From: Sulfurospirillaceae bacterium
GTDB lineage: Bacteria; Campylobacterota; Campylobacteria; Campylobacterales; Sulfurospirillaceae
Length of the DNA stretch: 28,521 bases
Assembly (NCBI GenBank): GCA_028705785.1
Contig: JAQWCT010000005.1
Coordinates: 1 to 28,521, forward strand
Direction: 5' to 3'
In this document: positions 1-7,415 of the stretch, piece by piece
Numbering within the stretch: the first letter of the stretch is position 1
Layout of the letters: each line of letters starts with the position of its first letter
Program-made: the position numbers and the translations under genes
Notes under the pieces: model-generated
Database searches by the model: none
What the model was told of the DNA's origin: nothing
The model's input: the letters and a program-made list of their open reading frames with translations, nothing else

Positions 1-106
1 TAGAGGATTCATTAGGACCTAGTTTTTGACTGAGTAAAAACAGTGTAGGAAGAAGGACAACAAGGGCAAAAACAATTCCTGAAGCTAAAAGTAATTCTTG
101 GGACAT
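1..106 (-). CDS. nuoA: Probable NADH-quinone oxidoreductase subunit A, 5' end only
   Basis: The first 35 codons of a minus-strand gene, cut by the window edge; it begins at the ATG complement of 104-106. The peptide starts MSQELLLASG, continues with one hydrophobic helix (about residues 5-26) and then reads SQKLGPNESS. A first transmembrane helix followed by a Leu-Gly-Pro motif is the usual start of NuoA, a small membrane subunit of respiratory complex I. The gene runs off the window, so a nuo operon would lie to the left. The Shine-Dalgarno is weak (GAAAG about 10 bases upstream). The call rests on a short peptide and could be wrong; it is certainly a membrane protein start. Confidence 0.5.
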   Translation of the reverse strand, partial: MSQELLLASGIVFALVVLLPTLFLLSQKLGPNESS

Positions 107-282
107 TTGTTCGTCTTTCGAGCGTTATTTTTTACGAGTAAATTCCATAATAACGAAAGTAGTGTAAAACAGACCTTATGTATCTTTTAGAAATTTCTCT
201 CTTAATTTTGCCCACCAAAACAAGTTCTAAGAGACTTTTGTATACAATAGCGGTCAAAAATTATGATTAGACGAGGGAATAT
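107..282. promoter_or_regulatory. Divergent promoter region between nuoA-like gene and csd6
   Basis: This 176-base AT-rich gap separates two divergent genes, so it must hold promoters for both. On the plus strand TATACAAT at 241-248 is a reasonable -10 element about 35 bases before the csd6 start, and GGGA before the ATG at 283 is the ribosome binding site. No clear operator or structured RNA was seen. Confidence 0.4.
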
Positions 283-1335
283 ATGCGATATTTAGTTTTT
301 TTATCTTTATTAGCGTTGGCTTTGTATGCTGCAACAGCGGAAGATGTATACGAAATTTATAAAAACAAAGGCATTAACGCAGTTGAAGAGTATCTCAAAA
401 GAGAGTTTGAACCCAAAGAGATTAAAGAAGTTAAAGTTAAAGAAGTTAAAACCAAACCCGTTGCACTCAAACCACCAACTGAAAAAGAACTTATCTCGAG
501 AGATTTTTGGATGAAACAAGTCAAAGACATAGATGTGCAGTTTGGTTACTATGAAGAAGTAGAATCTTTGATTATCTGTGAAAAAGAAAAAAAGCGATGC
601 GATATTTATAAAAACAGTAAAGAGGGTCCTAAATTTATCAAATCGCATGATGTGATTATGGGTAAAAGTGGGGATAAAGTCAAACGAGGCGATTTAAAAA
701 CACCTGTTGGTGTGTATGAAATCACTAAACGCTTTAAACCGACCAATAATTTTTATGGACCACTTGCCTTTTCACTCTCTTATCCTAATATTTACGACAC
801 ACTTCGCGGTAAAAATGGAGATGGCATCTGGATTCATGGCTCACCCATGGATGGTAAAGACAGAGACGATTTGAGCAAAGGATGTGTGGTTCTTGAAAAT
901 GGTGACATTAAGACACTAGATACACAAATCAATGCAGAGAGTGCTTTAGTAATTATTGGTGAAACAAAACTACCTAAGATGTCTAAAGAGGCAGTTGCAA
1001 GCATTTTAAGTGAAGTTTATAAATGGCAACATGCGTGGAAAATTAACGATATTAATGCGTATTTGAATTTTTACTCCAATGATTTTAAAAAGTCAGATGG
1101 CTCAGGTAAAAAACAATTTTCTGCGATGAAACAAAGTATTTTTGCTAAAAAAGAGAGCAAAACAATTATTTTTGAGAATGTTACGATTGCTCCTTATCCA
1201 ACGATGGATGATCGAAAACTCTTTAAAATCTCTTTTTTCCAAACTTATAAAAGCCCCTCTTTCGCTTCTAAAGGTGAAAAAGAACTCTATGTTGAACTCA
1301 ATGGTGATAAAATCGCTATTTTAGCCGAGAAGTAG
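283..1335 (+). CDS. csd6: Exported L,D-transpeptidase-fold peptidoglycan peptidase (Csd6/Pgp2 type)
   Basis: A 350-residue protein with an N-terminal signal peptide (residues 1-19). It has a charged linker rich in KEVK repeats (about 43-58), a YkuD-type catalytic domain (about 85-225) and a C-terminal NTF2-like domain (about 235-350). The catalytic pair is visible: His185 in IWIHGSP and Cys201 in SKGCVV. The same three-part layout defines Helicobacter pylori Csd6 and Campylobacter jejuni Pgp2, which trim peptidoglycan tetrapeptides to tripeptides by L,D-carboxypeptidase activity in the periplasm and help set helical cell shape. That function is inferred here. GGGA gives the ribosome binding site. 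The stop codon runs into a nine-G tract, and two further plus-strand genes, including alanine racemase, follow closely, giving a cell-wall-themed cluster. Confidence 0.85.
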   Translation: MRYLVFLSLLALALYAATAEDVYEIYKNKGINAVEEYLKREFEPKEIKEVKVKEVKTKPVALKPPTEKELISRDFWMKQVKDIDVQFGYYEEVESLIICEKEKKRCDIYKNSKEGPKFIKSHDVIMGKSGDKVKRGDLKTPVGVYEITKRFKPTNNFYGPLAFSLSYPNIYDTLRGKNGDGIWIHGSPMDGKDRDDLSKGCVVLENGDIKTLDTQINAESALVIIGETKLPKMSKEAVASILSEVYKWQHAWKINDINAYLNFYSNDFKKSDGSGKKQFSAMKQSIFAKKESKTIIFENVTIAPYPTMDDRKLFKISFFQTYKSPSFASKGEKELYVELNGDKIAILAEK

Positions 1336-1343
1336 GGGGGGGG
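1335..1343 (+). repeat. Nine-base poly-G tract at a gene junction
   Basis: Nine consecutive G residues begin with the last base of the csd6 TAG stop and end six bases before the ATG at 1350. In Campylobacter and Helicobacter, G tracts of about eight or more are prone to slipped-strand length change. Here a length change could not alter the csd6 stop, but it would alter the leader and Shine-Dalgarno region of the next gene. Confidence 0.75.
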
Positions 1344-1349
1344 TAGAGA

Positions 1350-1583
1350 ATGGATGAGAAAGAGATGATTGGCAAAGAGTTGGCAAAATTAATCGATGCG
1401 AGAGAGGCATTTTTAGCTTATTTGGATGCCTCCATTCCTAAAGATAGCCAAGGGATTGCCTTTGATTTTTCACAACATCCAACTTTAGACGCGAAGAGTG
1501 TGTATGAGCATTTTTATAAACTTGACTACCAAGCTCGAAAAATAAGAGGTTTTGTGGTGAGTAAAATGGACTTAAAACACTAA
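1350..1583 (+). CDS. Small conserved-looking protein of unknown function
   Basis: A 77-residue mostly helical, soluble, slightly acidic protein without signal peptide, membrane helix or Cys pairs. I do not recognise the family. It lies between csd6 and alr on the same strand, with alr starting four bases after its stop, so it is probably co-transcribed and perhaps translationally coupled to alr. Its only evident ribosome binding signal is the G9 tract, six bases before the ATG. The compact spacing and absence of a competing frame favour a real gene; the function is unknown. Confidence 0.7.
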   Translation: MDEKEMIGKELAKLIDAREAFLAYLDASIPKDSQGIAFDFSQHPTLDAKSVYEHFYKLDYQARKIRGFVVSKMDLKH

Positions 1584-1587
1584 ACAA

Positions 1588-2616
1588 ATGGCATATATTA
1601 CGATCAACCAAGCGCATTACTATCACAACCTTGACTTACTATGTGGCAAAGCAGGAGGCAAGGATAAGGTGATGGCTGTTTTAAAAGACAACGCTTATGG
1701 GCATGGTCTTGAATTGATGGCCAATCTTGCTTCAACTTATGGACTTCAAAAAGCAGCTGTTAAAAATCTTCAAGAAGCCAAGATGATTAGTCATCTTTTT
1801 GACGAAATTCTCATTTTGGCTGACCACCCAGCTACTCAAGCAGTTTCTTCTAATATCTCCTTTGCGGCACATGCGTTTGAAACACTGCTTCTTTTCCCAA
1901 AGGGAACGGCTATCCATCTTAGTATCGACACAGGAATGCACCGCAATGGTGTAAGAGAAGATAAAATCGAAGCGGCGATACTGCGCATTAAAGAAAGAGG
2001 ACTGAATTTAAAAGGTATCTTTACCCATTTTAGAAGTTCTGATGAACTCAATAGTGAGTTTTTTTGGCAACAGGCTAACTTTGAGCGCGCAAAAGTGTTG
2101 GTAAAAGAACTGTTAAAAAAACATGGTCTCCCTTCCATTGCTTTTCACTCTTGCAACTCCGCGGGACTACTTCGTACGCAAAGCTTGGGAAGTGATGATT
2201 TTGCAAGGTGTGGTATTGCTATGTATGGCTATACTACACTTCATCCTATGATAGAAACACCTGCATTAAAACCAGTTTTGTCTTTGTGGGCGCAAAAATT
2301 AAGTACTAGAACCATCAAACAAGGTGAAAGAGTAGGATATGGTGGTATCTATGAAGCGACTTGTGATGAAGTCATTTCAACTTATGATATTGGATATGGA
2401 GATGGTTTTTTTAGATTTGATGGTCACGGAGAACTTTTTTTAGCCAATCAACAAACCATCAAAGGACGAATGTCGATGGATAGTTTTTGTACAGGTGGCG
2501 ATGCACAAGAAATTTGTATGTTTGAGGATGCGACTGCATTAGCTAAACATTTTAGAACGATTAGTTATGAGATTATCACCAAGTTATCGCCTACACTTAA
2601 GCGAGTTGTGATTTAA
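1588..2616 (+). CDS. alr: Alanine racemase (PLP-dependent)
   Basis: A 342-residue cytoplasmic enzyme that interconverts L- and D-alanine for peptidoglycan synthesis. The PLP-binding lysine is Lys33 in AVLKDNAYGHG. The second catalytic base is Tyr251 in RVGYGGIYEA, and GRMSMD (293-298) is the conserved C-terminal domain motif. The length is slightly below the usual 360-370. The ATG at 1588 follows the previous stop by four bases with a poor Shine-Dalgarno, so coupling is likely. The stop codon overlaps, tail to tail, the stop of the minus-strand GGDEF gene: the bases TTTAAA at 2612-2617 serve both, and no terminator hairpin is visible between them. Confidence 0.93.
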   Translation: MAYITINQAHYYHNLDLLCGKAGGKDKVMAVLKDNAYGHGLELMANLASTYGLQKAAVKNLQEAKMISHLFDEILILADHPATQAVSSNISFAAHAFETLLLFPKGTAIHLSIDTGMHRNGVREDKIEAAILRIKERGLNLKGIFTHFRSSDELNSEFFWQQANFERAKVLVKELLKKHGLPSIAFHSCNSAGLLRTQSLGSDDFARCGIAMYGYTTLHPMIETPALKPVLSLWAQKLSTRTIKQGERVGYGGIYEATCDEVISTYDIGYGDGFFRFDGHGELFLANQQTIKGRMSMDSFCTGGDAQEICMFEDATALAKHFRTISYEIITKLSPTLKRVVI

Positions 2617-3842
2617 ACTAAGAGTTTCACTTCTACAGCGTTACCTTCTCTTGAGCTTGCAAGGGCTAAAGCGTTTTCGCAACGGGTTCTAAAAGTTCCA
2701 GCGGTGTCTTTATTGGAAATTGAGGTGATACCAAAACTACAAGTTATTTTGCCTATTCTGGTAAATTTATGCTCTTCCAGCAAGGCTTGGAATTTTTTTG
2801 CCAATCTTTGAGCCGCGCGAAAATCAACATCAAGTAACAATAAAGCAAATTGGTCATTTGTCCATTTCCCAAAAATATCAGTATCGCGAGTACTCTTTTT
2901 GATAATTTGTACAAAATCTCTTTTAAGATTGGTAATGATTTCAGCAGGAAAAATGTTGATTAGGTTTTGGAGCGTATTGATTTCAAAAAGCATGAGTGTT
3001 AGTTCAGTATGGTAGCGTTTGTGTCGACTGACTTCTTGGTCGATGTATTCTTGTAGCTTTACGGTGCTAATAAGTCCAGGAATGTGATCAGGAGTAATGT
3101 TTTCTGTCGGATTTTGGGTATTAGAAAGCGTCATATTTTCTTTTTTGGTAGACAAAGAGAGGATAAATGCAAACATCTCCGCTATTTTGGGAACAACTTC
3201 AAGATAATCCAAGTTAGCTTTTTCTTCTTTGCAAACAAGTACGAGATTTCCCAGTGCTTTTTCACTGCTCTCTTCTTTGAGGATAAAACTCAAAAGCGTA
3301 TAGTTCTTGTCATTGAGTTTGATAGTATCTTGTGAAAATGCTCGTTTTTCCAAAAAGCAAGTGATGGCAAGTTTTTCTACTTCATTGACTGCGGCGTTGA
3401 CTCTAAAGGGGAAAAGCTCTTTGGTGCGAAAAAAAGTTTTAATGAAATTATTTTCATTGTAAAGACTTAGTTTGTCTTGGTGATAGACAAAGAGAAGTGA
3501 AGATTCAAGGTGAAAGCATTCTTCTAATGCTTCTAAGGATTTTAAGACATTGACTTTGGTGGAGAGTGAAGAGAAAAGAAGCTTTGATATCTGATGCAAG
3601 GCGCCCATTTCATTGATACTGGGTTGTTCAACTTCTTTTTTAGCGATCAAAAAAGGCGTGAGTGTGAGTCCAAAAAGTAAACATGCAATGATTATTTTGA
3701 AAAAAGGCATGACATGAGGTGAAGTTAAAAAAAACTCGCTCCAAAAGGAGGTGTGATATAAAGTAACATTCATTAACGCGTCAAGTATCCAATAGGCAAA
3801 CATAACGCTAAAAGAGAGCATCAAAAAGTGATTTTTTTTCAT
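2613..3842 (-). CDS. Membrane protein with degenerate GGDEF domain
   Basis: The preferred start is the ATG complement of 3840-3842 (409 residues, beginning MKKNHFLMLS). An upstream ATG at 3902 would add 20 residues but overlap the preceding gene more deeply. Two hydrophobic helices (about residues 5-27 and 45-65) are followed by a GAF-like central region and a C-terminal GGDEF-family domain. The signature that should read GG(D/E)EF is WTNDQF, within FGKWTNDQFALLLLDVD, so both glycines and the key acidic residue are changed. Diguanylate cyclase activity is therefore unlikely; a c-di-GMP-binding or purely structural role is possible. The upstream RxxD-like stretch is RDTD. It lies at the end of a minus-strand run that includes rsmG. 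Confidence 0.8.
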   Translation of the reverse strand: MKKNHFLMLSFSVMFAYWILDALMNVTLYHTSFWSEFFLTSPHVMPFFKIIIACLLFGLTLTPFLIAKKEVEQPSINEMGALHQISKLLFSSLSTKVNVLKSLEALEECFHLESSLLFVYHQDKLSLYNENNFIKTFFRTKELFPFRVNAAVNEVEKLAITCFLEKRAFSQDTIKLNDKNYTLLSFILKEESSEKALGNLVLVCKEEKANLDYLEVVPKIAEMFAFILSLSTKKENMTLSNTQNPTENITPDHIPGLISTVKLQEYIDQEVSRHKRYHTELTLMLFEINTLQNLINIFPAEIITNLKRDFVQIIKKSTRDTDIFGKWTNDQFALLLLDVDFRAAQRLAKKFQALLEEHKFTRIGKITCSFGITSISNKDTAGTFRTRCENALALASSREGNAVEVKLLV

Positions 3843-3855
3843 GGTAAACTCGCTG

Positions 3856-4233
3856 TTAGAGGGATTTAATACTTTCTTCAAATATGATACCATCAATAGC
3901 ATTTAATGCCACAAATTCGATATCGCTTTCATCTGTACTAGAGAGCATGATTTTTCCACCAAAAAGATAATCGTCAGCAACTTTTTGTGCATTAATAGCA
4001 AGGCTTTTATCGACGATAAAATACTTTGCACCAAGTGCATTGGCTAAAACCAGCTCTTTAATATTCTTTACATGTAAAGCAAAAGAGAGGTTTTGCGTGT
4101 TGGCATAAGTACACAGTTTTATATCAAAATCAAATAACAAAAGCCCATTAGAAGGAGTTTGTGCTATTTGTGCTATAGACTTTATTTGGTAAAAAGAAGT
4201 GTATGGGATAGATGGATAACCAATGATTAACAT
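3856..4233 (-). CDS. Hypothetical protein, 125 residues
   Basis: The start is placed at the ATG complement of 4231-4233, whose A is the last base of the upstream gene's TAA stop (TAATG), a classic coupling arrangement. The protein begins MLIIGYPSIP and has alternating hydrophobic strands and helices (for example NALGAKYFIVD and LNAIDGIIFEE) that suggest a small alpha/beta fold. No catalytic motif is recognisable and I cannot name the family. It contains one copy of the TTACATGTAA palindrome, read as Leu-His-Val-Lys. It sits in a run rsmG, zinc-ribbon protein, this gene, degenerate GGDEF protein. Confidence 0.7.
   Translation of the reverse strand: MLIIGYPSIPYTSFYQIKSIAQIAQTPSNGLLLFDFDIKLCTYANTQNLSFALHVKNIKELVLANALGAKYFIVDKSLAINAQKVADDYLFGGKIMLSSTDESDIEFVALNAIDGIIFEESIKSL
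4066..4079. repeat. Palindrome copy, 14 bp (CTTTACATGTAAAG)
   Basis: A perfect 14-bp palindrome inside the 125-residue hypothetical gene, read on minus as Ala-Leu-His-Val-Lys. One of 14 copies of TTACATGTAA in the window. Confidence 0.9.
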
Positions 4234-4460
4234 TATAGTAACCTCGCACATTCTTTGGAACAAAAAAACTGACCATCTTTGATGATAGCATCTTTGTCGG
4301 TGATAAAAGTGGCACATTGGGCACACTCAACCATGGTATCGCCTTCGAGTGTTTTCTTCTCTTCTTTATGCTTTTGTATCTCAACTTTGCGTTTGTTTTT
4401 GAAAAAAAAGATATAAATAAGAAAAATAACGCTGACAAAAATCAATATCTTAACAAGCAT
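4233..4460 (-). CDS. Small membrane-anchored zinc-ribbon protein (PP0621-like)
   Basis: About 75 residues: an N-terminal transmembrane helix (about residues 3-21), a basic linker, and a C-terminal zinc-ribbon-like region with Cys pairs in VECAQCATF and FFCSKECARL. The layout matches the PP0621 family of small bacterial proteins, whose role is not established to my knowledge. Two adjacent ATG codons, at 4463 and 4460, could start it. Both lie inside the 3' end of rsmG, so translation is probably coupled to rsmG. Its stop overlaps the start of the next gene by one base. Confidence 0.78.
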   Translation of the reverse strand: MLVKILIFVSVIFLIYIFFFKNKRKVEIQKHKEEKKTLEGDTMVECAQCATFITDKDAIIKDGQFFCSKECARLL

Positions 4461-5022
4461 CAATATCCTTCATAATAAGGTAATTTCGCTTACCTTTTTG
4501 GTGTATTTCACAGTTTTGAAGACCTTCAATCTCTTCTTGAACTAACTCACCTTTGTAGAAAAGTAGTAAAGTTTGCGAATCAATGAAGCCTTTGCACAAG
4601 CTGATGAGCATTTTGGTGTTGGTGACGGCGCGTGAGCTTATCAAGTCAACTTTAAAAGGTGTTACTTTTTCGACACGATTGGTAGAAACTTCAACATTTT
4701 TAAGGTCTAGTGTACTTTTAGCAAGGTGTAAAAAAGCGCTTTTTTTAGCGATAGGTTCAAAGAGAACAAAGTGTGTTTGGGGCATTGCAAGTGCTAAAAG
4801 AAGCCCTGGAAATCCAGCACCCGTTCCTATGTCGATAGCTTTTTGAATGGTTTTTACATGTAAGAAGTTTAAAGGATAGATGCTATCTTCCACATTTTTC
4901 ATCGCTGCTTCTTTATTTTTGGCACCCGTGATATTGTGGGTTTGGTTGTATTTTAAAAGAAGTTCAATGAAAATTTCGACTTTTTGCCAAAAATTTTCAG
5001 GAAGCTTAAAAAGTATTTGCAT
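4450..5022 (-). CDS. rsmG: 16S rRNA (guanine527-N7)-methyltransferase RsmG (GidB)
   Basis: A 190-residue cytoplasmic SAM-dependent methyltransferase. The SAM-binding loop DIGTGAGFPGLLLA (about residues 64-77) and the following strand HFVLFEP, then KKSAFLHLA, are typical of GidB/RsmG. The family methylates G527 of 16S rRNA; loss can give low-level streptomycin resistance. The protein is slightly shorter than E. coli RsmG (207), as usual in Campylobacterota. It is the first gene of a minus-strand run and diverges from the STAS operon at 5147. One palindrome copy (4854-4863) is read as Leu-His-Val-Lys. Confidence 0.93.
   Translation of the reverse strand: MQILFKLPENFWQKVEIFIELLLKYNQTHNITGAKNKEAAMKNVEDSIYPLNFLHVKTIQKAIDIGTGAGFPGLLLALAMPQTHFVLFEPIAKKSAFLHLAKSTLDLKNVEVSTNRVEKVTPFKVDLISSRAVTNTKMLISLCKGFIDSQTLLLFYKGELVQEEIEGLQNCEIHQKGKRNYLIMKDIDAC
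4854..4863. repeat. Palindrome copy TTACATGTAA in rsmG
   Basis: A 10-bp perfect palindrome inside rsmG, encoding Leu-His-Val on the minus strand. Member of the window-wide repeat family. Confidence 0.9.
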
Positions 5023-5059
5023 CGTAAAAATAACCTTTTTATAATGACCTTAGTCAAGG

Positions 5060-5086
5060 AATCAAAGCTTGATTTGGAGGTATAAT
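5060..5086 (+). promoter_or_regulatory. Promoter and inverted repeat upstream of the STAS operon
   Basis: TATAAT at 5081-5086 is a consensus -10 element on plus, about 60 bases before the STAS start. Just upstream, AATCAA-AGC-TTGATT (5060-5074) is a perfect inverted repeat with six-base arms, in the position where an activator or repressor could bind. The STAS gene itself has a strong AAGGAG ribosome binding site about eight bases before its ATG. Confidence 0.5.
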
Positions 5087-5146
5087 ATCTCAATAGCCAT
5101 TAATGAGTGATTAATCAACAAAATAGAGTAGTAAAAGGAGTAGAGA

Positions 5147-5437
5147 ATGAAAGTAAGAAAAGAGGGCAATAGTGTCATTCTTGAGGGAAATATCAAAACG
5201 ATTGGTGACTTTCAAGCCATCAAGCATGTACTCGATGAAATGATTTTAGATGTCTCCACCATAAACATTGTCTTACTTGATTCTATTTCTATTACTTCGT
5301 CGATTATTGGCTATTTGACAAAGCTTGTGCATAAAGACAAAGTGAACATTATCCTTAGTGTTGGAAATAAAGAATTGGTTGTACTGCTGGATGATTTAGG
5401 ACTGAGTGATCTTTTACATGTAAGGAGTATTGGATGA
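5147..5437 (+). CDS. STAS-domain protein, anti-sigma-factor-antagonist type
   Basis: A 96-residue single-domain cytoplasmic protein with SpoIIAA/RsbV architecture: an N-terminal strand (SVILEGNI), a central strand-loop IVLLDSISITSSIIGYL aligned with the family's phosphorylation loop, and a C-terminal LLDDLGLSDLLHV helix and strand. The family usually carries DSSG; here the loop is TSSI (residues 50-53), with Ser51 or Ser52 as the likely phosphorylation site. Such proteins are phosphorylated by an RsbW-like kinase and dephosphorylated by a PP2C phosphatase, and both activities appear fused in the protein two genes downstream (7416-9104). Its stop overlaps the next start (ATGA). Partner-switching function is inferred from context. 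Confidence 0.8.
   Translation: MKVRKEGNSVILEGNIKTIGDFQAIKHVLDEMILDVSTINIVLLDSISITSSIIGYLTKLVHKDKVNIILSVGNKELVVLLDDLGLSDLLHVRSIG
5414..5423. repeat. Palindrome copy TTACATGTAA overlapping a ribosome binding site
   Basis: This copy lies at the 3' end of the STAS gene (Leu-His-Val). Its last two bases begin the AAGGAG Shine-Dalgarno (5422-5427) of the chemoreceptor gene that starts at 5434. Confidence 0.9.
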
Positions 5438-7413
5438 GTATTCGCAAAAAACTATTATGGGTTCTTTCCCTTGTCCTTATTTATCTTTTTATCAATATTT
5501 TTCAAGTCGTCAGCGAATCAATCAATCAAAAAAAGAAGTTAGCAGAAGTCGCAACGCTGAGTGAACTCTCTTCTAAACTTTCTTTATTTATCCATGAAAC
5601 ACAAAAAGAAAGAGGCATGAGTGCGGGATTTCTAGGCTCTGCGGGTAAAAAATTTGGGGATGTTTTACCCAAACAAAGAGCACTTACTGATGAGAGTTTA
5701 AAAATATTAGAGGGCTATGTCCACTCCATTGGACTTGATAAATTTTCCAAAGAATTGCAAAGTGAAATGGTAAAGTTGCAAGAAGATACCAAAAAGATTG
5801 CTACGGTGCGTGGTCAAATTGATGCGTTGAAGATGAGTGTCAAAGAGAGCGTCGCTTTTTATACCGATATGAATACCAAAATCTTACATGTAACCGACAT
5901 TGTGGCAAAAGTCTCCGAAGTAGCAGAATTAGTTAAAGTGCTTTCCTCCTATTCTAACTTCTTAAAACTCAAAGAGCTTGTAGGAATTGAGCGAGCGACA
6001 CTGAGTGGAACTTTTGCAAGCAATGCTTTTGCTGAGGGAATCTTTGCAAGATGGAATGGATTGATGGCCTCACAAACTTCTTATACGGATGCTTTTTTAG
6101 CAACTGCTACGGATGATGTTAAAGTCTTATTTAACCAAAAAATGCAAGATGAGTCGATCAAAGAGGTAGAAAAATTTCGCTCTATTGCTTTAGCAAAAGC
6201 TAATGAAGGAAATTTTGGTGTTGATGCACAAGTCTGGTTTAACACCATTACTAAGAAGATAGATATCCTCAAAGCCATTGATGATGGCATTTCACAAAGC
6301 AGTACAGCTCTTATTGCCAAACTTGCACAAGAAGCGACTTCTCAAATGTGGATTGCCGTTTCACTAAGTGGCATTTTTGGCGTGCTATTACTTTTTATTC
6401 TTATCTCTGTTCAGCGAGGCATCATCAAAAGTGTTAACAGTAGTCATAGACAGATTCAATACATTGCAGATGCTAAGGATTTAAGTACCAAGATAGCTAT
6501 TGAAAATACCAAAGATGAGTTGGCTCAAATATCACATGCCATTAATGGCATGGTGGATTCTTTTGCTTCTACCATTCACCACACGATGAATACCCTTGGT
6601 TTGACCAATGAGCAAAGTAAAAAACTGGACAATGTCATCGTCTCTTTGGGTAAGAGTATCCAACATCAAGAGGTACAAATCTCTGATATGAATGCGCTGG
6701 TTTCAGATGTAGGCGCTCAACTTGATATCATTGAAGAGGCATCGGTGGGAACAACTGAGGATTTACAAGAGACTGCAAGTACCCTTGATTTATTTATCAG
6801 TAGCTTAAGCCAATCCGTTCAAAGTATTGAGGATGGCTCACTAAGACAGCATGACTTAGCGCATAAAGTAGGCTCACTCAGTGAACAGGCCCGAAGTATC
6901 AAAGAGATTTTAAGTATCATCGGAGATATTGCTGACCAGACCAATCTTCTAGCCCTCAATGCCGCTATTGAAGCAGCGCGTGCAGGAGAACATGGAAGAG
7001 GGTTTGCCGTCGTTGCCGATGAGGTTCGTAAACTAGCAGAACGCACGCAAAAAAGTCTTTTAGAAATTAGTGCCAATGTTAATGTTATCACGCAAAGTGT
7101 GAATGATATCTCCCAAGAAACAGAAAAAACAACGCGTGAGATGGAAAATTCATCACGCCAAGCGCAAGAACTTATCTTACATGTAGAAGATACCAAAGAA
7201 AAACTCTCCTCGACTTATGCTAAATCCACCGAAGTGATGCACAAGTCAACCTATATCGCTACTAAAACAAAAAGCTTGATTAGTTTGATGTCAAATATCG
7301 TTGCAGATACCTCTTTAAATAAAAAGTTAAGCCATGAAGTAGAAGAGGTTTCAAATGCGCTATCCAGTAGTGCCCATGAGCTAGAGCAGACATTAAAACA
7401 GTTTAAAGTCTAA
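5434..7413 (+). CDS. Methyl-accepting chemotaxis protein with nitrate/nitrite-sensing (NIT) domain
   Basis: A 659-residue transmembrane chemoreceptor. One helix lies at residues 7-27 and a second at about 307-327. The periplasmic domain between them has the helical NIT features: ETQKERGMSAGFLGSAG (55-71) and LVGIERATLSGTFA (182-195). A HAMP-like segment (about 328-380) and a long coiled-coil signalling domain follow, with the conserved hairpin tip around ADQTNLLALNAAIEAARAG (500-518) and GRGFAVVADEVRKLAERT. There is no C-terminal CheR-binding pentapeptide. The ATGA overlap with the STAS gene and the two-base gap to the next gene make it the middle of a three-gene operon. Nitrate or nitrite as ligand is inferred from the domain name only. 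A palindrome copy at 5884-5893 is read as Leu-His-Val. Confidence 0.92.
   Translation: MSIRKKLLWVLSLVLIYLFINIFQVVSESINQKKKLAEVATLSELSSKLSLFIHETQKERGMSAGFLGSAGKKFGDVLPKQRALTDESLKILEGYVHSIGLDKFSKELQSEMVKLQEDTKKIATVRGQIDALKMSVKESVAFYTDMNTKILHVTDIVAKVSEVAELVKVLSSYSNFLKLKELVGIERATLSGTFASNAFAEGIFARWNGLMASQTSYTDAFLATATDDVKVLFNQKMQDESIKEVEKFRSIALAKANEGNFGVDAQVWFNTITKKIDILKAIDDGISQSSTALIAKLAQEATSQMWIAVSLSGIFGVLLLFILISVQRGIIKSVNSSHRQIQYIADAKDLSTKIAIENTKDELAQISHAINGMVDSFASTIHHTMNTLGLTNEQSKKLDNVIVSLGKSIQHQEVQISDMNALVSDVGAQLDIIEEASVGTTEDLQETASTLDLFISSLSQSVQSIEDGSLRQHDLAHKVGSLSEQARSIKEILSIIGDIADQTNLLALNAAIEAARAGEHGRGFAVVADEVRKLAERTQKSLLEISANVNVITQSVNDISQETEKTTREMENSSRQAQELILHVEDTKEKLSSTYAKSTEVMHKSTYIATKTKSLISLMSNIVADTSLNKKLSHEVEEVSNALSSSAHELEQTLKQFKV
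5884..5893. repeat. Palindrome copy TTACATGTAA in the chemoreceptor gene
   Basis: A 10-bp perfect palindrome read as Leu-His-Val-Thr inside the NIT-domain coding region. A near-copy, TTACATGTAG, lies at 7177-7186 in the same gene (Leu-His-Val-Glu). Confidence 0.9.
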
Positions 7414-7415
7414 TT

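Noticed and set aside
310..648. 112-residue open frame on minus inside csd6
   Set aside because: It lies wholly opposite a clear signal-peptide enzyme, is Phe- and Asn-rich as expected from the complement of Lys-rich codons, and has no ribosome binding site or family likeness.
6819..7196. 125-residue open frame on minus inside the chemoreceptor
   Set aside because: It is the complement of the conserved MCP signalling hairpin, which fully explains the sequence; it is a shadow frame.
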